Positions 11,258-21,866 of a stretch of DNA of 64,000 nt are shown piece after piece. Below the pieces are notes generated by a model. It did not search any database and was not told the origin of the DNA. It was given only the letters and a program-made list of their open reading frames with translations. Where the stretch lies: assembly GCF_031143425.1 (NCBI RefSeq), contig NC_090445.1, positions 1,195,702,691 through 1,195,766,690 of the forward strand. The letters run 5' to 3'. The DNA is from Pleurodeles waltl. Taxonomy: Eukaryota > Chordata > Amphibia > Caudata > Salamandridae. The position numbers and the translations under genes were made by a program. Every line of letters begins with the position of its first letter. The stretch's first letter is position 1.

Positions 11258-12273
11258 GACTCTTGCAGGAGTGCATGAGCATCTTGAAAGAGTCCAAACG
11301 ACCTTCCACGTGGCGTTCCTACGCTTTTAAGTGGAAGAGATTCTACATCTGGTGCTGTCAGCAAGGTCATAATCCCATACGGGCGCAGGAGGATGTCATA
11401 CTGTCCTATTTGCTTCATCTAGCGAAGTCCGGTCTGCAGGTATCATCTATTAAGGTACATTTGTCTGCTATTACTGCCTATCGCAAATCGCCTTCTCAGG
11501 AATCCTTCTTTACAAAACCTGTAGTCAAGGATTTCTTAGAAGGTTTGAAGAAAGTTTTTCCGCCAATTCGGAGGCCTTCTCCTCCATGGGAACTGAACAT
11601 AGTCCTGGCAAAACTTATGGGCCCTCCTTTCGAGCCTATCCATAAGGCCTCTTTACAACACCTTACGTGGAAGACGGCTTTTCTAGTGGCCATTACTTCA
11701 GCGAGGAGGGTCAGTGAAATCCAGGCCTTGTCTGCAAAAGAACCGTACACGGTTTTTCATGACAATAGAGTGGTTCTACGAACTCACCCATCTTTCCTTC
11801 CGAAGGTGGTGTCAGAATTCCATATTAATCAGACCATAACTTTACCGACGTTCTTTCCCAATCCGGAGACTCCGGCAGAGAAAGCATTGCACTCATTAGA
11901 CTTAAAAAGAGTGCTGAAATTTTATCTGGACAAGACAAAATCGATTAGACACTCTAACCGCTTGTTTGTAAACTATGGTCATTTAAGGACAGGAGAGGCA
12001 GCTTCTAAGCGAACAATATCAAGATGGATAGTTTCTTGCATTGTTAATACTTACCAGCTAGCTAATAGACAATTGCTAGCGCGGCCTAGAGCGCATTCCA
12101 CAAGGGGTAAAGCGGCTACTGCTGCTCTCCTTAACAATGTTCCGATATCTGAGATTTGTAAAGCTGCTACATGGAAGTCTGTCCATACGTTTACAAGACA
12201 TTATTGTTTAGACTCAGATGCAAGAGCGGATGCCCAAGTGGGGCAGGCCTCTCTAAGAAATCTATTTGCGTAA
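9406..12273 (+). CDS. DIRS-A tyrosine recombinase (conserved part about 11240-12270)
   Basis: The frame is open for 955 codons, but only the last 340 or so look like a tyrosine recombinase. The first 610 are the alternative frame of the RT gene and may be non-functional. The N-terminal core-binding region (STWRSYAFKWKRFYIWC) is followed by the catalytic Arg in SARRVSE (residues 767-768), HSTR (His 897) and the nucleophile Tyr in HYCLD (Tyr 933). The enzyme would insert the circular DNA copy into the genome without target duplication. All catalytic residues are present. The true start is unknown; splicing, reinitiation or frameshifting are all possible. The stop lies about 70 nt before the internal complementary region. 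Confidence 0.9.
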   Translation: MALYHKIQMGAQYCRTWLFSSFQTVSTTLATNQRQSISSQLATQGGSRPPKKECHRKGSTCTKRTGGLLPLLSSGKEGSRGRFQANHGSTAAEQIHKEAEVQNASAPPDFPSTASGRLDVLHRPAGCVFSHPNSSKTSKIPALPSSVTALPVQGSTLWPEICPKSFLEMYGSGGGTSPKTKDIHISIPRRLATKGFFSGAGEKPSGHCSRSLRSSRSSGQLPEVNLDSNAESSLPRSYHKHRTTKSVSFGGTTILNKQEVPGPVESHRTYGTSGDITTGLYGIVHFYCPKCQTPHETPSRGIGDQLEPENRSRGGHGAATGGSTSVIEMVDAQTSPVSGCSVSPGASIRHPSNGCISSGMGGSSGSFSSTGSVVRQGKAVPHQSARTQSGPSRSQVLHTANSGENSLDTDGQYNHDVLLEQTGGNEVPTPIARVPSDMALAPGQRNVNYSSSPARSAERGSRLSKQTPGGRSRLGPARRSRRIHLRAMGSASTGPLRRRSKQEMPRLRIQVLPSGISRECPVDRLVRDISLRFSADSPHSGSDQQTLQIQDQNDSYSAAMAPTVLVHGSPQPVGRTSQEAAVQTGSSEQNGGQDSISQPTLSELNSMAPEFLQYGHLGLLQECMSILKESKRPSTWRSYAFKWKRFYIWCCQQGHNPIRAQEDVILSYLLHLAKSGLQVSSIKVHLSAITAYRKSPSQESFFTKPVVKDFLEGLKKVFPPIRRPSPPWELNIVLAKLMGPPFEPIHKASLQHLTWKTAFLVAITSARRVSEIQALSAKEPYTVFHDNRVVLRTHPSFLPKVVSEFHINQTITLPTFFPNPETPAEKALHSLDLKRVLKFYLDKTKSIRHSNRLFVNYGHLRTGEAASKRTISRWIVSCIVNTYQLANRQLLARPRAHSTRGKAATAALLNNVPISEICKAATWKSVHTFTRHYCLDSDARADAQVGQASLRNLFA

Positions 12274-12340
12274 GACATATCTATTCCTGCACTTCTATCG
12301 GACAGTCCACTGGGTTTAGGGATGGGCTTGCTAATCTATT

Positions 12341-12446
12341 CAATGTTTATGACTATTGATGAGGATCCCCTGGAAGAGAAGGATAAGTTACTTACCTGTA
12401 AATCCTAGTTCTCTTCCAGGGGTATCCTCATCAAAGTCATAAACAA
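12341..12446. repeat. DIRS-A internal complementary region
   Basis: The first half (12341-12390) is the reverse complement of the element's left end, and the second half (about 12385-12446) is the reverse complement of its right end including the outer extension. In the DIRS model this region templates joining of the ends into a circle. It lies just after the recombinase stop. Confidence 0.9.
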
Positions 12447-12526
12447 CCCACCCTCCTCCCCGGACGCACGTCTCCTAGAAGTGCAGGACAGACTGTGTTT
12501 TGAATCAGTTATACAAATTGTCACCG

Positions 12527-13020
12527 TAAAAAGAACTGACCTAACTGTGAACCAACTGTCACCTTTCCTTCACCCCTGAGGCATGGTGGGATACTGGAGG
12601 TGCTCAGGGTCTTAAAGGCACGGTGCCAAAGTTTTTATGGTTCTCCTGTGTTAACCTGCATGCAGCCTATTGGCTAAGAATGCTTCTGTGTTTTTCAATG
12701 CAGTTTTTTCTATTTTTTCTCTAGAGTTTGCTACTGCTCACTTCACTAAGCCTAGTTTTAGGAGCTTGGGTATATATTTATGCTCTATTGTAGTATTTAA
12801 TAAAAATAAAAAATACAAAAAAACTTCATAGAAATAAAGCATTTTTAGCCTGTTTTTAACATGATAGCCTGCATGATTATTTTTTACACATGTATGATAT
12901 GTGTATATTTGATATATGCTCCAGGGTCCCCGCACAAGGGCGGGAATATTCAATGTTTATGACTTTGATGAGGATACCCCTGGAAGAGAACTAGGATTTA
13001 CAGGTAAGTAACTTATCCTT
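12527..13020. repeat. DIRS-A right inverted terminal repeat with outer extension
   Basis: It is complementary to 6613-7072, plus about 30 extra bases at the outer edge ending GGTAAGTAACTTATCCTT. The extension is absent from the left repeat but present in the internal complementary region, the asymmetry known for DIRS elements. Confidence 0.9.
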
Positions 13021-13969
13021 TCTGTATTATACGGCCTTCGATGGTATGGTTAAAAATTCAAGAGGAGGGTTATTTAGGTTTCTTATGGTCTGAAGACCCT
13101 CACATACATTGTCAACGTGTTTCAGCCCTAAAACTGGCGTACACGAGGACCTGGACTTTTATCAGGGCTTGCAGGATACTTGTTTGCCCCAGATTTATTG
13201 CAACAGTGGATATTTTTTGTGCAACTAGCAGGCAGTGTTAACATCTTGCAGAGCATAAAGAAACTCACTTGTCAGTACTTGCTGGCAGAGTAATAATTGC
13301 CTGTAAAAAGACAAAGACACACAAACAAACAGATAACCAGCTCAATGTTATCTCCTCAAACGCTGGTGTATTCATAAATGGAAAATAAAGAAAGCAAAGA
13401 GGGACCATGTAAAATGAGGCCATGTGGAGAACACAACACATCAATTGTGACCACAGTTTGCGTGCACCCTCATGACTTCCAACATGGATTTCATGCTCTT
13501 AAACGATCCTCCATAGCGTGCGCAAATAGCATTCTTTGCAGCCTTTGAGGGTGCACCGACATGTGAAGTACTTCTTTCACACACAAGCATATTTAGTCAT
13601 ACATACACACATGCATGTGATCCTGGTCATAAAAAACCCAAAATATGTGTTTTTTGCTGTTAACCTGTCATTCGCATGCTGGCAGGTGTTAAACTTGTGT
13701 AGTTACACTCGTAACATAACTTTTTTTTTTTTTAAATAGTATTGGTGGAAATGAAAGTTGGCGTGCTGTTCTTAGGCACACGCCGTGAAGATAACATCGT
13801 ATCAGGAATGTCTGGACAAAAGCAAATGTACGCTAATAAAATTACTCCTGCACTCACCCACTTTGGGTCAGTACTAATCCATTTCAAGGGGGGGGGCATG
13901 TCCCTGTAGTCACACACTACCCATAGAGAAGAGAAGACATGGTTAGCGTGAGTCCGGAATCCCCTAGAC
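13021..13969. other. No recognisable feature
   Basis: The sequence is AT-rich with a 12-nt T run near 13723. No gene or named repeat was recognised. Confidence 0.5.
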
Positions 13970-15153
13970 CAGTGGTTCCCAACCTGTGGTCCACGGACCT
14001 CCAGGGGTCCTTGACACATTCCCAGGGTGTCCGCAGGCCTGGGCCGGCAGGAAGGCACTTCTCCAGCTGGGGCCTCAATACAGAAACAATGTGCATGTTT
14101 TGATATTCGTTACTTAATTTGTGTAGTGGTTTTAAAAGCACTGCAAAGTACTTGTACATCCAGCAGCTTTCCGGCAAAAATAAGTGTCAAGATAACTCTG
14201 GTGGTTAATGTACCTGCTGGAGAGAGATGGGAGTTTTGTTTAGTTGCAGTTTTGAATCATCTAAGGTAGGGCAGATGGTTAATATGCCTGATGCAATGAA
14301 CGTGTATCATGAAAAGAACAGTATTTTATGCGCATGGCACAGTGAGTTACTGCTTTTGCCAGATTCTGTTGTTACTTTGCAGTTCATAAGTTAAAATTGT
14401 AATCTAGCACAGAGAGCTATGATCTGCCATCAAAGAACAGCATGGAAACTGCAAGGAACACATTAGAAAGTTATGTTTTGTCCCAGTCTTGCATTATCCC
14501 TATGCTGATAAAATGAAAGGTTTGCTTGCGTACAAATACATTTTCATTAAAGTCAATGCTAACCACAGTGTTATGTTCTGAATACTGAGTTTGTACTTCT
14601 CCAGACCAAGCACTCTTAAAAATGCCTATCAGTATGGATGACATGTGAATCCTATACCTTGTAGTCCCATGTAAAGTGCTCTGACACCCTAGGTATGAGA
14701 GGGGGTATAAAACAAATTAAATACATGTGAAAGAGGCCATGAAGAGATGAGAGGCCCTTATGGTTTTACTTATTTTCCATACCACATATTTATGTGAAAA
14801 AACTTTCTCAGATCTTATGTACCTAAAAAATAAAAACAGAAATCTCTTGGGAAATGTAGAGTCTGCACTGATGATTCACTTTTCCTAAATAAAACAAAAC
14901 ATTGAAAAGTTAGTTGCCGAGATGCAGCAACAAACTTACTATTAAAAATGTTCACATTTTTGCATTTTTTTTATATAAAATATTTATATCTTTAGAAATT
15001 CAAACATTTGTTTAGTGTATACTTGTTTGTGTATTATTTGTGAATTGCTGCTTCAACGTTTGAAATTTAAGTCGTACAAAATGCTTGGGGGTCCCCGGCT
15101 TCTAGTAGTGATTGAGTGGGGGTCCTTAGGAGTCAAAAGGTTGGGAACTACTG
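13970..15153. mobile_element. Non-autonomous hAT-like element
   Basis: The ends are inverted: CAGTGGTTCCCAACC on the left and GGTTGGGAACTACTG on the right. They are flanked by near-identical 8-bp duplications, CCCTAGAC (13962-13969) and CTCTAGAC (15154-15161), fitting the nTCTAGAn preference of hAT transposases. Complementary subterminal motifs (GTGGTCC, GGGGTCC) repeat near both ends. No transposase frame is present, so it would have depended on another copy. Confidence 0.82.
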
Positions 15154-16559
15154 CTCTAGACGCTTGTCTCCTCATGGCAAGAGACGTTAGGAAAAGTCAA
15201 AGAAGTCTGCTGCACTTATGTCGTCAAGGGTACAAAGGGTATACCGCCAACCATGGTATATGCTCTGAAGAGTAAACATGAGAGCATTGGAGAGTGAAAG
15301 CAAAGAGGCAGAGACCCAGAAGCAGGTGGAAAGGTCCTGGAAGAAAACCCTCAGGCACAATCAGACGCAAATGTGAAAAATAAACATAAGTGATTGTGGG
15401 GGGGACATTTCTTCACACCGCCCAGATGCAGAATCTTCGGACTCTTGGGGGTGCATACATCCGGATAATCCAGTTGGTTGACAGCAACTGATTTTTTTTT
15501 CAATCTTTTTTTGCCTGAACCCTTACAGGATACCAGGTACATATAATGGTGTCCTGACTCCAGTGAGAATGTGAATTGGGGGGTGGCGGTAGTCACAGAT
15601 GGACTCACACTCCTGCTCCCCCCTCCAAACCTTTTTGACCCAGCCTTCGTGGACTTGGGTCTGGGTTTGATAACATGTACTTGAGTCTGCAAATTCTGTT
15701 TTTTATTCCCACAAATCGTGCTAAAAAGGTCATTTACAGTGCACGTGTACATGACTAAAGCATGTGCCCAGTGGGCCTTGTGGAAATCTGAGCTGGTGTA
15801 GGGCCAGGCCACGCACATGCACCTACAGGACTCGGGACAAGGCTGCATGTGCCCGCGGCGTCATTGAAAGTATTAGTATGATGAGAGGGACAGTATTAGT
15901 GTGTTCAGCAGATGGCTGGGAATGCAACGTGTGAACTTTATGCTGCCTCGATAATGTGAGAACCTTTTCAGCAAAATCATATAGGAGTCCAAGTGGTCTG
16001 CCCATCCCCAAGGCAGGCCCATGCAGAGGGGGCGGATATGGGGAGAGTGGCTGGTGACGAGACAGACTGGGACAGCGATGCTCAGAAGGAATTCCAAGAG
16101 GCAGTATCATTCCCTGATGCACTGGAAAATACCAATCACCCTGTCTGTGAAATGAATTTAGAAGAGTTGTTTATGGAAGCAGAATAGTGTGTAAAGAAGC
16201 AATGAAAATAGGTGTTGTCGCAGTAGGCAGGTCGCAGAAGAAAGGCTCACAGGAAATAAAGTGTGCATGGTATGTTTGTTAAGCTAGCAAAGGGGATAAT
16301 GCAGAGAGGCAACTGGGAAGTCAGCAGCCTTTGTCCAAGTGTGAGCAGGGCAGGCTGAATCTATAAAGGAATAGTGGGAAATAAGTATAAATGCGGGTCG
16401 CAGGAAGGCCTGGATAACATAAAGGACAATTAAAAAGCTGAGGAAAATCGGAGCTGGAATTGTGCATGGAGTCAGATGAGATTAGCTGACATGTCATTTT
16501 AAGGCATGAGCAAAGCTGGCAATTACCAGGGACTCTGCATTGCAAGGGACCCTGGTAAA
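15154..16559. other. Unassigned non-coding sequence
   Basis: Short frames on both strands lack domain patterns. No repeat boundaries were recognised. Confidence 0.4.
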
Positions 16560-17255
16560 GTGAGCTCTCTTCTGTTTAATACCTTTCTCAGTTCCCTAGC
16601 TTAACCTCTCTAATGTCGCTACCTACCTCTACTTCTGACTGTCTCTCTCTACCTATCCCTACCGCATCTGTTCTACCTACCTCCCTCTATGTTGTCTTCA
16701 CTTCTACTTCGCAGTTCTCTATCTACCCCGCCTATCTCTGCTTCACCTCCCCCTTTACTTTTCTATACTGTCGTACCTCACATATCTCTGCTTCATCTTT
16801 TACCAATTCCTGGCCTTCTCTCTACATGTCTATATATCTTTCTGTCTCATGTCGCTCCCCTTACTTCATCTCACATCTCGTTTCTCTCTCTCCTTAGCTA
16901 TCTTTACTTCTGTTTGCCTATCCCTCTCTTTATTTCTCAACTCCTTTACTCACCCCTGTCTAATTCACTTATTTCTCCCCAAAACAAATTTCTCTGTGCC
17001 ACATATTTATCTCCCTCTTTCACAGCTTCACCACCCTCGTCATTCTCTGTGGTTACCTCCCAATCTCCACCTAGCTCCCCCCTCTCTCTGCCTCACATCT
17101 CTCTCTCTTTGAGCACCACCCTTTTCTCTGCACCACACTGCTCGTTCTGTTTCACTTCACTGCCTCTCTCCATTTACTTCACCTCTCTCACTCTAATCTC
17201 GCTCTTTACCCCACTTCTCTCTCTCTATCGCTATATACCGCAACAGTTTCCAGTC
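16560..17255. repeat. Pyrimidine-rich tract, first block
   Basis: The plus strand is dominated by C and T, with degenerate units close to TCTCTACCTCAC. The bias opens a 219-residue Ser/Leu-rich frame (16689-17348) that is an artefact of composition. A second block of the same character follows at 18396-18970. Confidence 0.65.
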
Positions 17256-17269
17256 GTGGCTTGCTCCTA

Positions 17270-18395
17270 TTTGAAAGAACAGGGCGGGGCGGGTGCGGCG
17301 TGTGGGGAAGGGAGCGGCACATTTAATAGTAAAAAAAAAAAATCATAAAGAAAAATCTTACCTCCTCCGTTGCCGCTGCTCCTCTGTCCCTCGTCGCTGG
17401 TGCTGCAGGCACAGGCATCCAGCCTGCCCTGCGCCAATCCTGATACTGCTCAGAGCAGCCAGGGCGCTTCCAGGCAGACTGGGAGCCAGTGCAGGCTCTC
17501 TCCAGCCCGGCAACTGTGTTACTGGGCTGGAGAGAGCCTACAGCGCATGTGTGTCTGGCTGGCCCGAGAGGACCAGGCAAACATGCATTCGCGCTGAGGG
17601 GAGTGCTCTGTGCACTCCCCTCTGAGGCTGTCATCCCCTATGCCCCACCCCTTTCACCACAAAGGAATAATAAACCTAGTTTATTATTCCTTTGTGATGA
17701 AAGAGTTGCAGCTTCTGCTGCTGGCAGCGGTAAGGGGGGACACTCCTCCACCCTTATGGAGGATCTGCCCCTGCCAGTTTCTCTCTTTCCTTTCTCACAC
17801 CCACTCTCTGCCTCACCACCCTCTCCCTAATCCTATTCCACAGGCCTGGTTCCAGGAATTGATATCTGGATGGGCCAAGAATGCGTTCGGGTGGGCCAAT
17901 GTGTGCCCAATTTTCGACAATTATGGAGGTAGCCTACAACGTGGGCTCTGGTGCCACTGCACCTTCTGCATCATTGGCAGGTAAACCCCTGTCTCCTCTT
18001 TCCCATCACTCACCTCCCCACTGCAACTTGCCTCAGACATGAGCTAAGCTCTCCACCTGGTTGTTTTCTTTTTACTGGCATGCCCAGAGTTTTGTTTCAG
18101 ACAGTTGAAAAATAGGGAAAATCATCTAAAGGTGGCATTGTTCTCCCTATCAGTACACAAGTACAGCTATTATTTTAAAAAAATGCACTATAAAATGTAT
18201 TCTGGAGATTTCTTATTGACACCTGACTGATAATTAAAGTTAACAAAAGTGAAACAAAAATCCCATTTGCTGACATGAAGGAAGCACTTAACAGGTGCTT
18301 TCTCTGTGGCCTCTTTTGCTGTTACAGGGAGGGCCAAATGTTATGTTTGGGTGGGCCTGGCTGGCCTGGCCCACCCGCTAGAACCGGGCCTGCCA
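17270..18395. repeat. Hairpin-rich insert between two pyrimidine tracts
   Basis: This GC-rich block interrupts the CT tract. It holds three perfect or near-perfect hairpins: 17493-17539 (stem GGCTCTCTCCAGCCC), 17596-17622 (stem GAGGGGAGTGC) and 17654-17700 (stem AAAGGAATAATAAAC). It was probably a mobile element inserted into the tract, but no terminal repeats or target duplications were identified, so borders are approximate. Confidence 0.4.
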
Positions 18396-18970
18396 CTCTA
18401 TCTCATTTCTCTCACTTCCTCACAAGTCACATAATACCTTATCTCTCTCTACCACGCCCCTCCCTTTCTTTCTCTCACTATGTAACCTATCTCTTTTCAT
18501 GATAACTCTTTTTGTCTAACTTTTTTAAAAATCTACCATTACCTCTCATTACCTCTTTCTTCTCTCTCTGTCTTAATCTTTTTCTTTCATCTCTCTCTGT
18601 GCCTTATTTCAACTCATGCTCTCTACATCCCCCTCACGTACTTCTCTCCCCCTCTCTGTACTTCTCTCTACCTCACCTTTCCATTTTTACTGCGTCACTT
18701 TCTCTACCTCACAGTCTCTCCACCTCGGTAATTACCTCTACTCCTTTCTTTCAACAACTCATCTCTCTCTCTCTCTAACTTGACACCTCTTGCACTAGCT
18801 TTTTTCTCCGCCTCACTACCCTGGTTACCTAAAATGTTCTGTATCTCATTTCTCCTTCTGCCTCTTTCTCTACCTCACCACTTGTTCGCAACCATGGAAC
18901 TCTACTTCTGTCATTCTGTGACTACCTCACATCCATCTCTGTCCTCTTATTCCAGTCATTCTTCCGTGTA
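18396..18970. repeat. Pyrimidine-rich tract, second block
   Basis: It has the same degenerate CTCTACCTCA-like composition as 16560-17255. The two blocks may be one tract split by the insert between them. Confidence 0.6.
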
Positions 18971-20208
18971 GAGTATTTCCACATTGAACAGAGGTAGGGT
19001 GTGACCCTTCTCGTTGACAAATGGAACATCCAATACTGTTTTCTGATATTCATTGATAGTAAGATGGCTCCTGTTATTTGTCTTAAAAGGGAATCCACCA
19101 TGACTGTTCAGTTACGGAGCCCCAATTAGCTATCACTCTGCCTCCCAGCATAGCAAATATATACCTAAAGGCAACAGTCTAGAAGGTTTTTTTTGTAAAA
19201 TGACACTCTATCTCATTAGCGTTAATGAGTTTGCGGTTGTGGAGTTCCACCGTGACTGGCTTTAACACAGTGCCGTTATTTATTTTGATGAGCATGGGCT
19301 ATGTAAAAAAGGTAACGAAATAACTATGATGACCGTAGATGCGGTGATAGTTTGGGAAAAAGGTCAAGAGAAAAAAATATAAACCTAACCCTGTAGTTTG
19401 CATATCGTCATTTTCGAAAGTTGATCAAAACATGTTTATTTATGTGGTGACACTGCTGCGGCTTGTGTTTTCAGTGTTTTGTGCTTCAGAAGAGTTACTG
19501 ATGCTGCTATAGCAGTGACATGAGACCCGTTCTCCGTGGGTTACATGCCAGAACCCATCCGGGACTGTTTCCCTGCCAAAAAAGAGTAGAACACTATTTT
19601 CCCATGCTTTTTTATTTTTGAAAATGTAATTTGGATTTTTTTCAACATAAAAGTAAACGCGTGTTTTTGAATGCGTTATAGAGCATCTTTTTGTATTAAT
19701 TAGCCTATGCCTTTTGAAGCATGCCGTAAATACGCTGGTAGACTGATTTATCAGAGAAGCATAATGTTAGTCGTGCATTTTCTGCAGCGGCATGATTTCA
19801 GTGACAGCATGGCCGTTTCTAGGACAAGCATGACAACGTTTGTGCAGATTTTGCGTAGGAAGATGCCAGCAGGGCAGTGCCTCCACATTGCACCACCGCG
19901 CCCCAGACGTTTTCTCGATGCAATGGGTGGAACAATTTCACTTTTACAAAAGCAACAAAAGTATTGCATCTAATGTGCTGGAAATTTATACTAGGTAACA
20001 GGCATGTACAGCATGAGACTGGTGGTTGTTTTTTTTGGCGAAGTACTTCAATATCAATTGTTTTAAACATGCTACTTGCTGCCTTCAATATTCTGTGGTT
20101 CTCAATTTATGGACCCCTTTAGGATGAAATGCTGAGTATCCCTTCAAAGAATTCAAGAGTTTTTCTAATCTGTATATTTCAGATAAAGGTGAAGGGAGTG
20201 GTTGATAC
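18971..20208. other. No recognisable feature
   Basis: AT-rich sequence with short chance frames only. Confidence 0.5.
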
Positions 20209-20211
20209 TAA

Positions 20212-21108
20212 GGCCCTGATTTATACTTTTTGGTGCAAAATTGTACCAACTCAATTTTGCACCAAAAAGTTTAGCACGGCTTGCACCATTTCTGTTCACC
20301 AGCCGGGCACCATATTTATGGAATGGTGCAAGCCGGTGCAAAGGGTAGGCTAGCGGCAAAAAAAATTACTTTAGTCGGGTTGGGCTCGCAGTATGGAAGA
20401 AGGGGTTTTTACACCAAAAATTACGTTAGGCTGGTTAGAGTGAAAAAAATGACTCTAACCTGCCTAGTCATTTTCTGATGCAAAACCATCCATACCACAT
20501 GACTCCTGTCTTAGAAGAGACAGAAGTCATGCCCACCACCCCAATGGCTGGCACAGAGGACCAGGGTCCCCTGGGCATGGCCGATGCACCCAGTACCACG
20601 TAGGGGGGTCCATTTCAGGGTCCCCAATGGCACTTTAAAAAATAAAATAAAATACTTACTTGTACTTACCTGGGATGGTGACCCCCATCCTCCGCTGTCC
20701 CTCTGGTGTGGGTGTCCCTGGGGAGGGCACCTGTGGGCTAATTGCATGGCGTTCCACCATGGAAATAGGACCACAGGTCCCCTAACGCCTGCCCTAACCC
20801 AGGCATTAAAAAATGGGGCAAAGCAAGCTTTGCACCATTTTTTGACCCCTCCTCCCTCCTGTGCACCATTTTTGCATGGGAGTATAAATATGGGGTTAAG
20901 GCCATAGAGTAATTTTTTGGATGGGACCGCCTACCCTGCATCTCATTAAGGCAAGGTAGGTTTCCACTTCCAAAAAATGGCTTTAACTCCATAAATTTGG
21001 CGCTAGACGGATCTAGCACCAAAGTATAAATATGGAGTTAGTTTTGCACCGAATTAGAGTAAAAACAATGACGCTAATTTGGTGCAAACAGAATATAAAT
21101 ATGCCCCT
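20212..21108. mobile_element. Harbinger-like non-autonomous element with internal palindromes
   Basis: The left end GGCCCTGATTTATACTTTTT pairs imperfectly with the right end, which reads AGGGGCATATTTATATTCTG on the minus strand. Direct TAA copies flank it (20209-20211 and 21109-21111), matching the 3-bp TWA duplications of PIF/Harbinger. Inside are repeated inverted TTTGGTGCAAA-type and GGTGCAAG/CTTGCACC motifs. No transposase is encoded. The family call is inferred from the duplication and end structure. Confidence 0.62.
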
Positions 21109-21326
21109 TAATGTGTGAATGGGGTAGGTGGTGTTGAGGTGTCTGAATTGCAAAGAGAGGTCTGTGAAGTTACTGTCATAGATGCCTAGAGGCTAAAGTG
21201 TCAGAAAGCATGGATTAGATAATTGACTGGAGAAATGAGTAGGAAATTAAGGAGACTTAAAGGGGGACATGCCAGTTGTAGAGAAGGGATCACAGCAGTG
21301 GCCAATCACTCATAAGTGTTTTAGGA

Positions 21327-21866
21327 CAGTGGTTCTTAACCTTTTTACTTCTGTGGACCCCCACTTTATCATTATTGAAACTAGGGGACCCCTCCGGAAT
21401 CATATTGGAATCTGGCACCCCAGGCCCACCCCCCCCCCCACACACACACACACACCCCGCTGAGTCATTCCTGGACGGCATGGGCCCCAGCCTAAACATT
21501 GTTGCTGATTTGAATTGTTCTGGCAAGCAATTCTAAATAAAAATAAATACAAAAATAATTTTTTTAATTTTAATGGGAAGGTTGGAACTTTTCTAAATAA
21601 CACATTGCCCACACTATATTCGGTTTAATGCACCTGTACTGCTCCCACAAATCAGTCTGAGGATATTCATTTAATTTTAGCCTTCAATTTCGAATCCCTT
21701 GCCATTTACAGTACTTTTTAAGATTTTCAATTGCACTTTTAGCCACTTTATTTATATACCCTTCTGTTAATTTGTTAATATTATTTAATTTTGTAAGCAG
21801 TTGCGGACCCCCTGAGGAGGCTTCACAGATCTTTAGGAGTCCCTAGACCACAGTTGGGAACCACTG
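21327..21866. mobile_element. Second, diverged hAT-like element
   Basis: It starts CAGTGGTTCTTAACC and ends GGGAACCACTG. Subterminal GGACCCCC and GGGTCC-type repeats resemble the element at 13970. Flanking octamers TTTTAGGA and CTTTAGAG agree at 5 of 8 positions, as for an old 8-bp duplication with a TTAG core. It contains an AC microsatellite near 21437-21460 and no transposase. Confidence 0.68.

Larger units (their letters stand above)
6613..13020 (+). mobile_element. DIRS-A: complete DIRS-type tyrosine-recombinase retrotransposon
   Basis: The element has every hallmark of DIRS: inverted (not direct) terminal repeats, gag, an RT/RNase H/methyltransferase frame, a tyrosine recombinase instead of an integrase, and an internal complementary region that copies the joined outer ends. 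Reverse-complementing 12341-12446 gives the right end followed directly by the left end, which fixes the borders at about 6613 and 13020 with a 2-nt ambiguity. No target duplication is seen, as expected for recombinase-mediated insertion. The only clear lesion is a frameshift in gag. Close similarity of the two terminal repeats suggests a recent insertion. Confidence 0.93.

Noticed and set aside
16689..17348. 219-codon Ser/Leu-rich frame
   Set aside because: Composition artefact of the pyrimidine tract, without complexity or domain.
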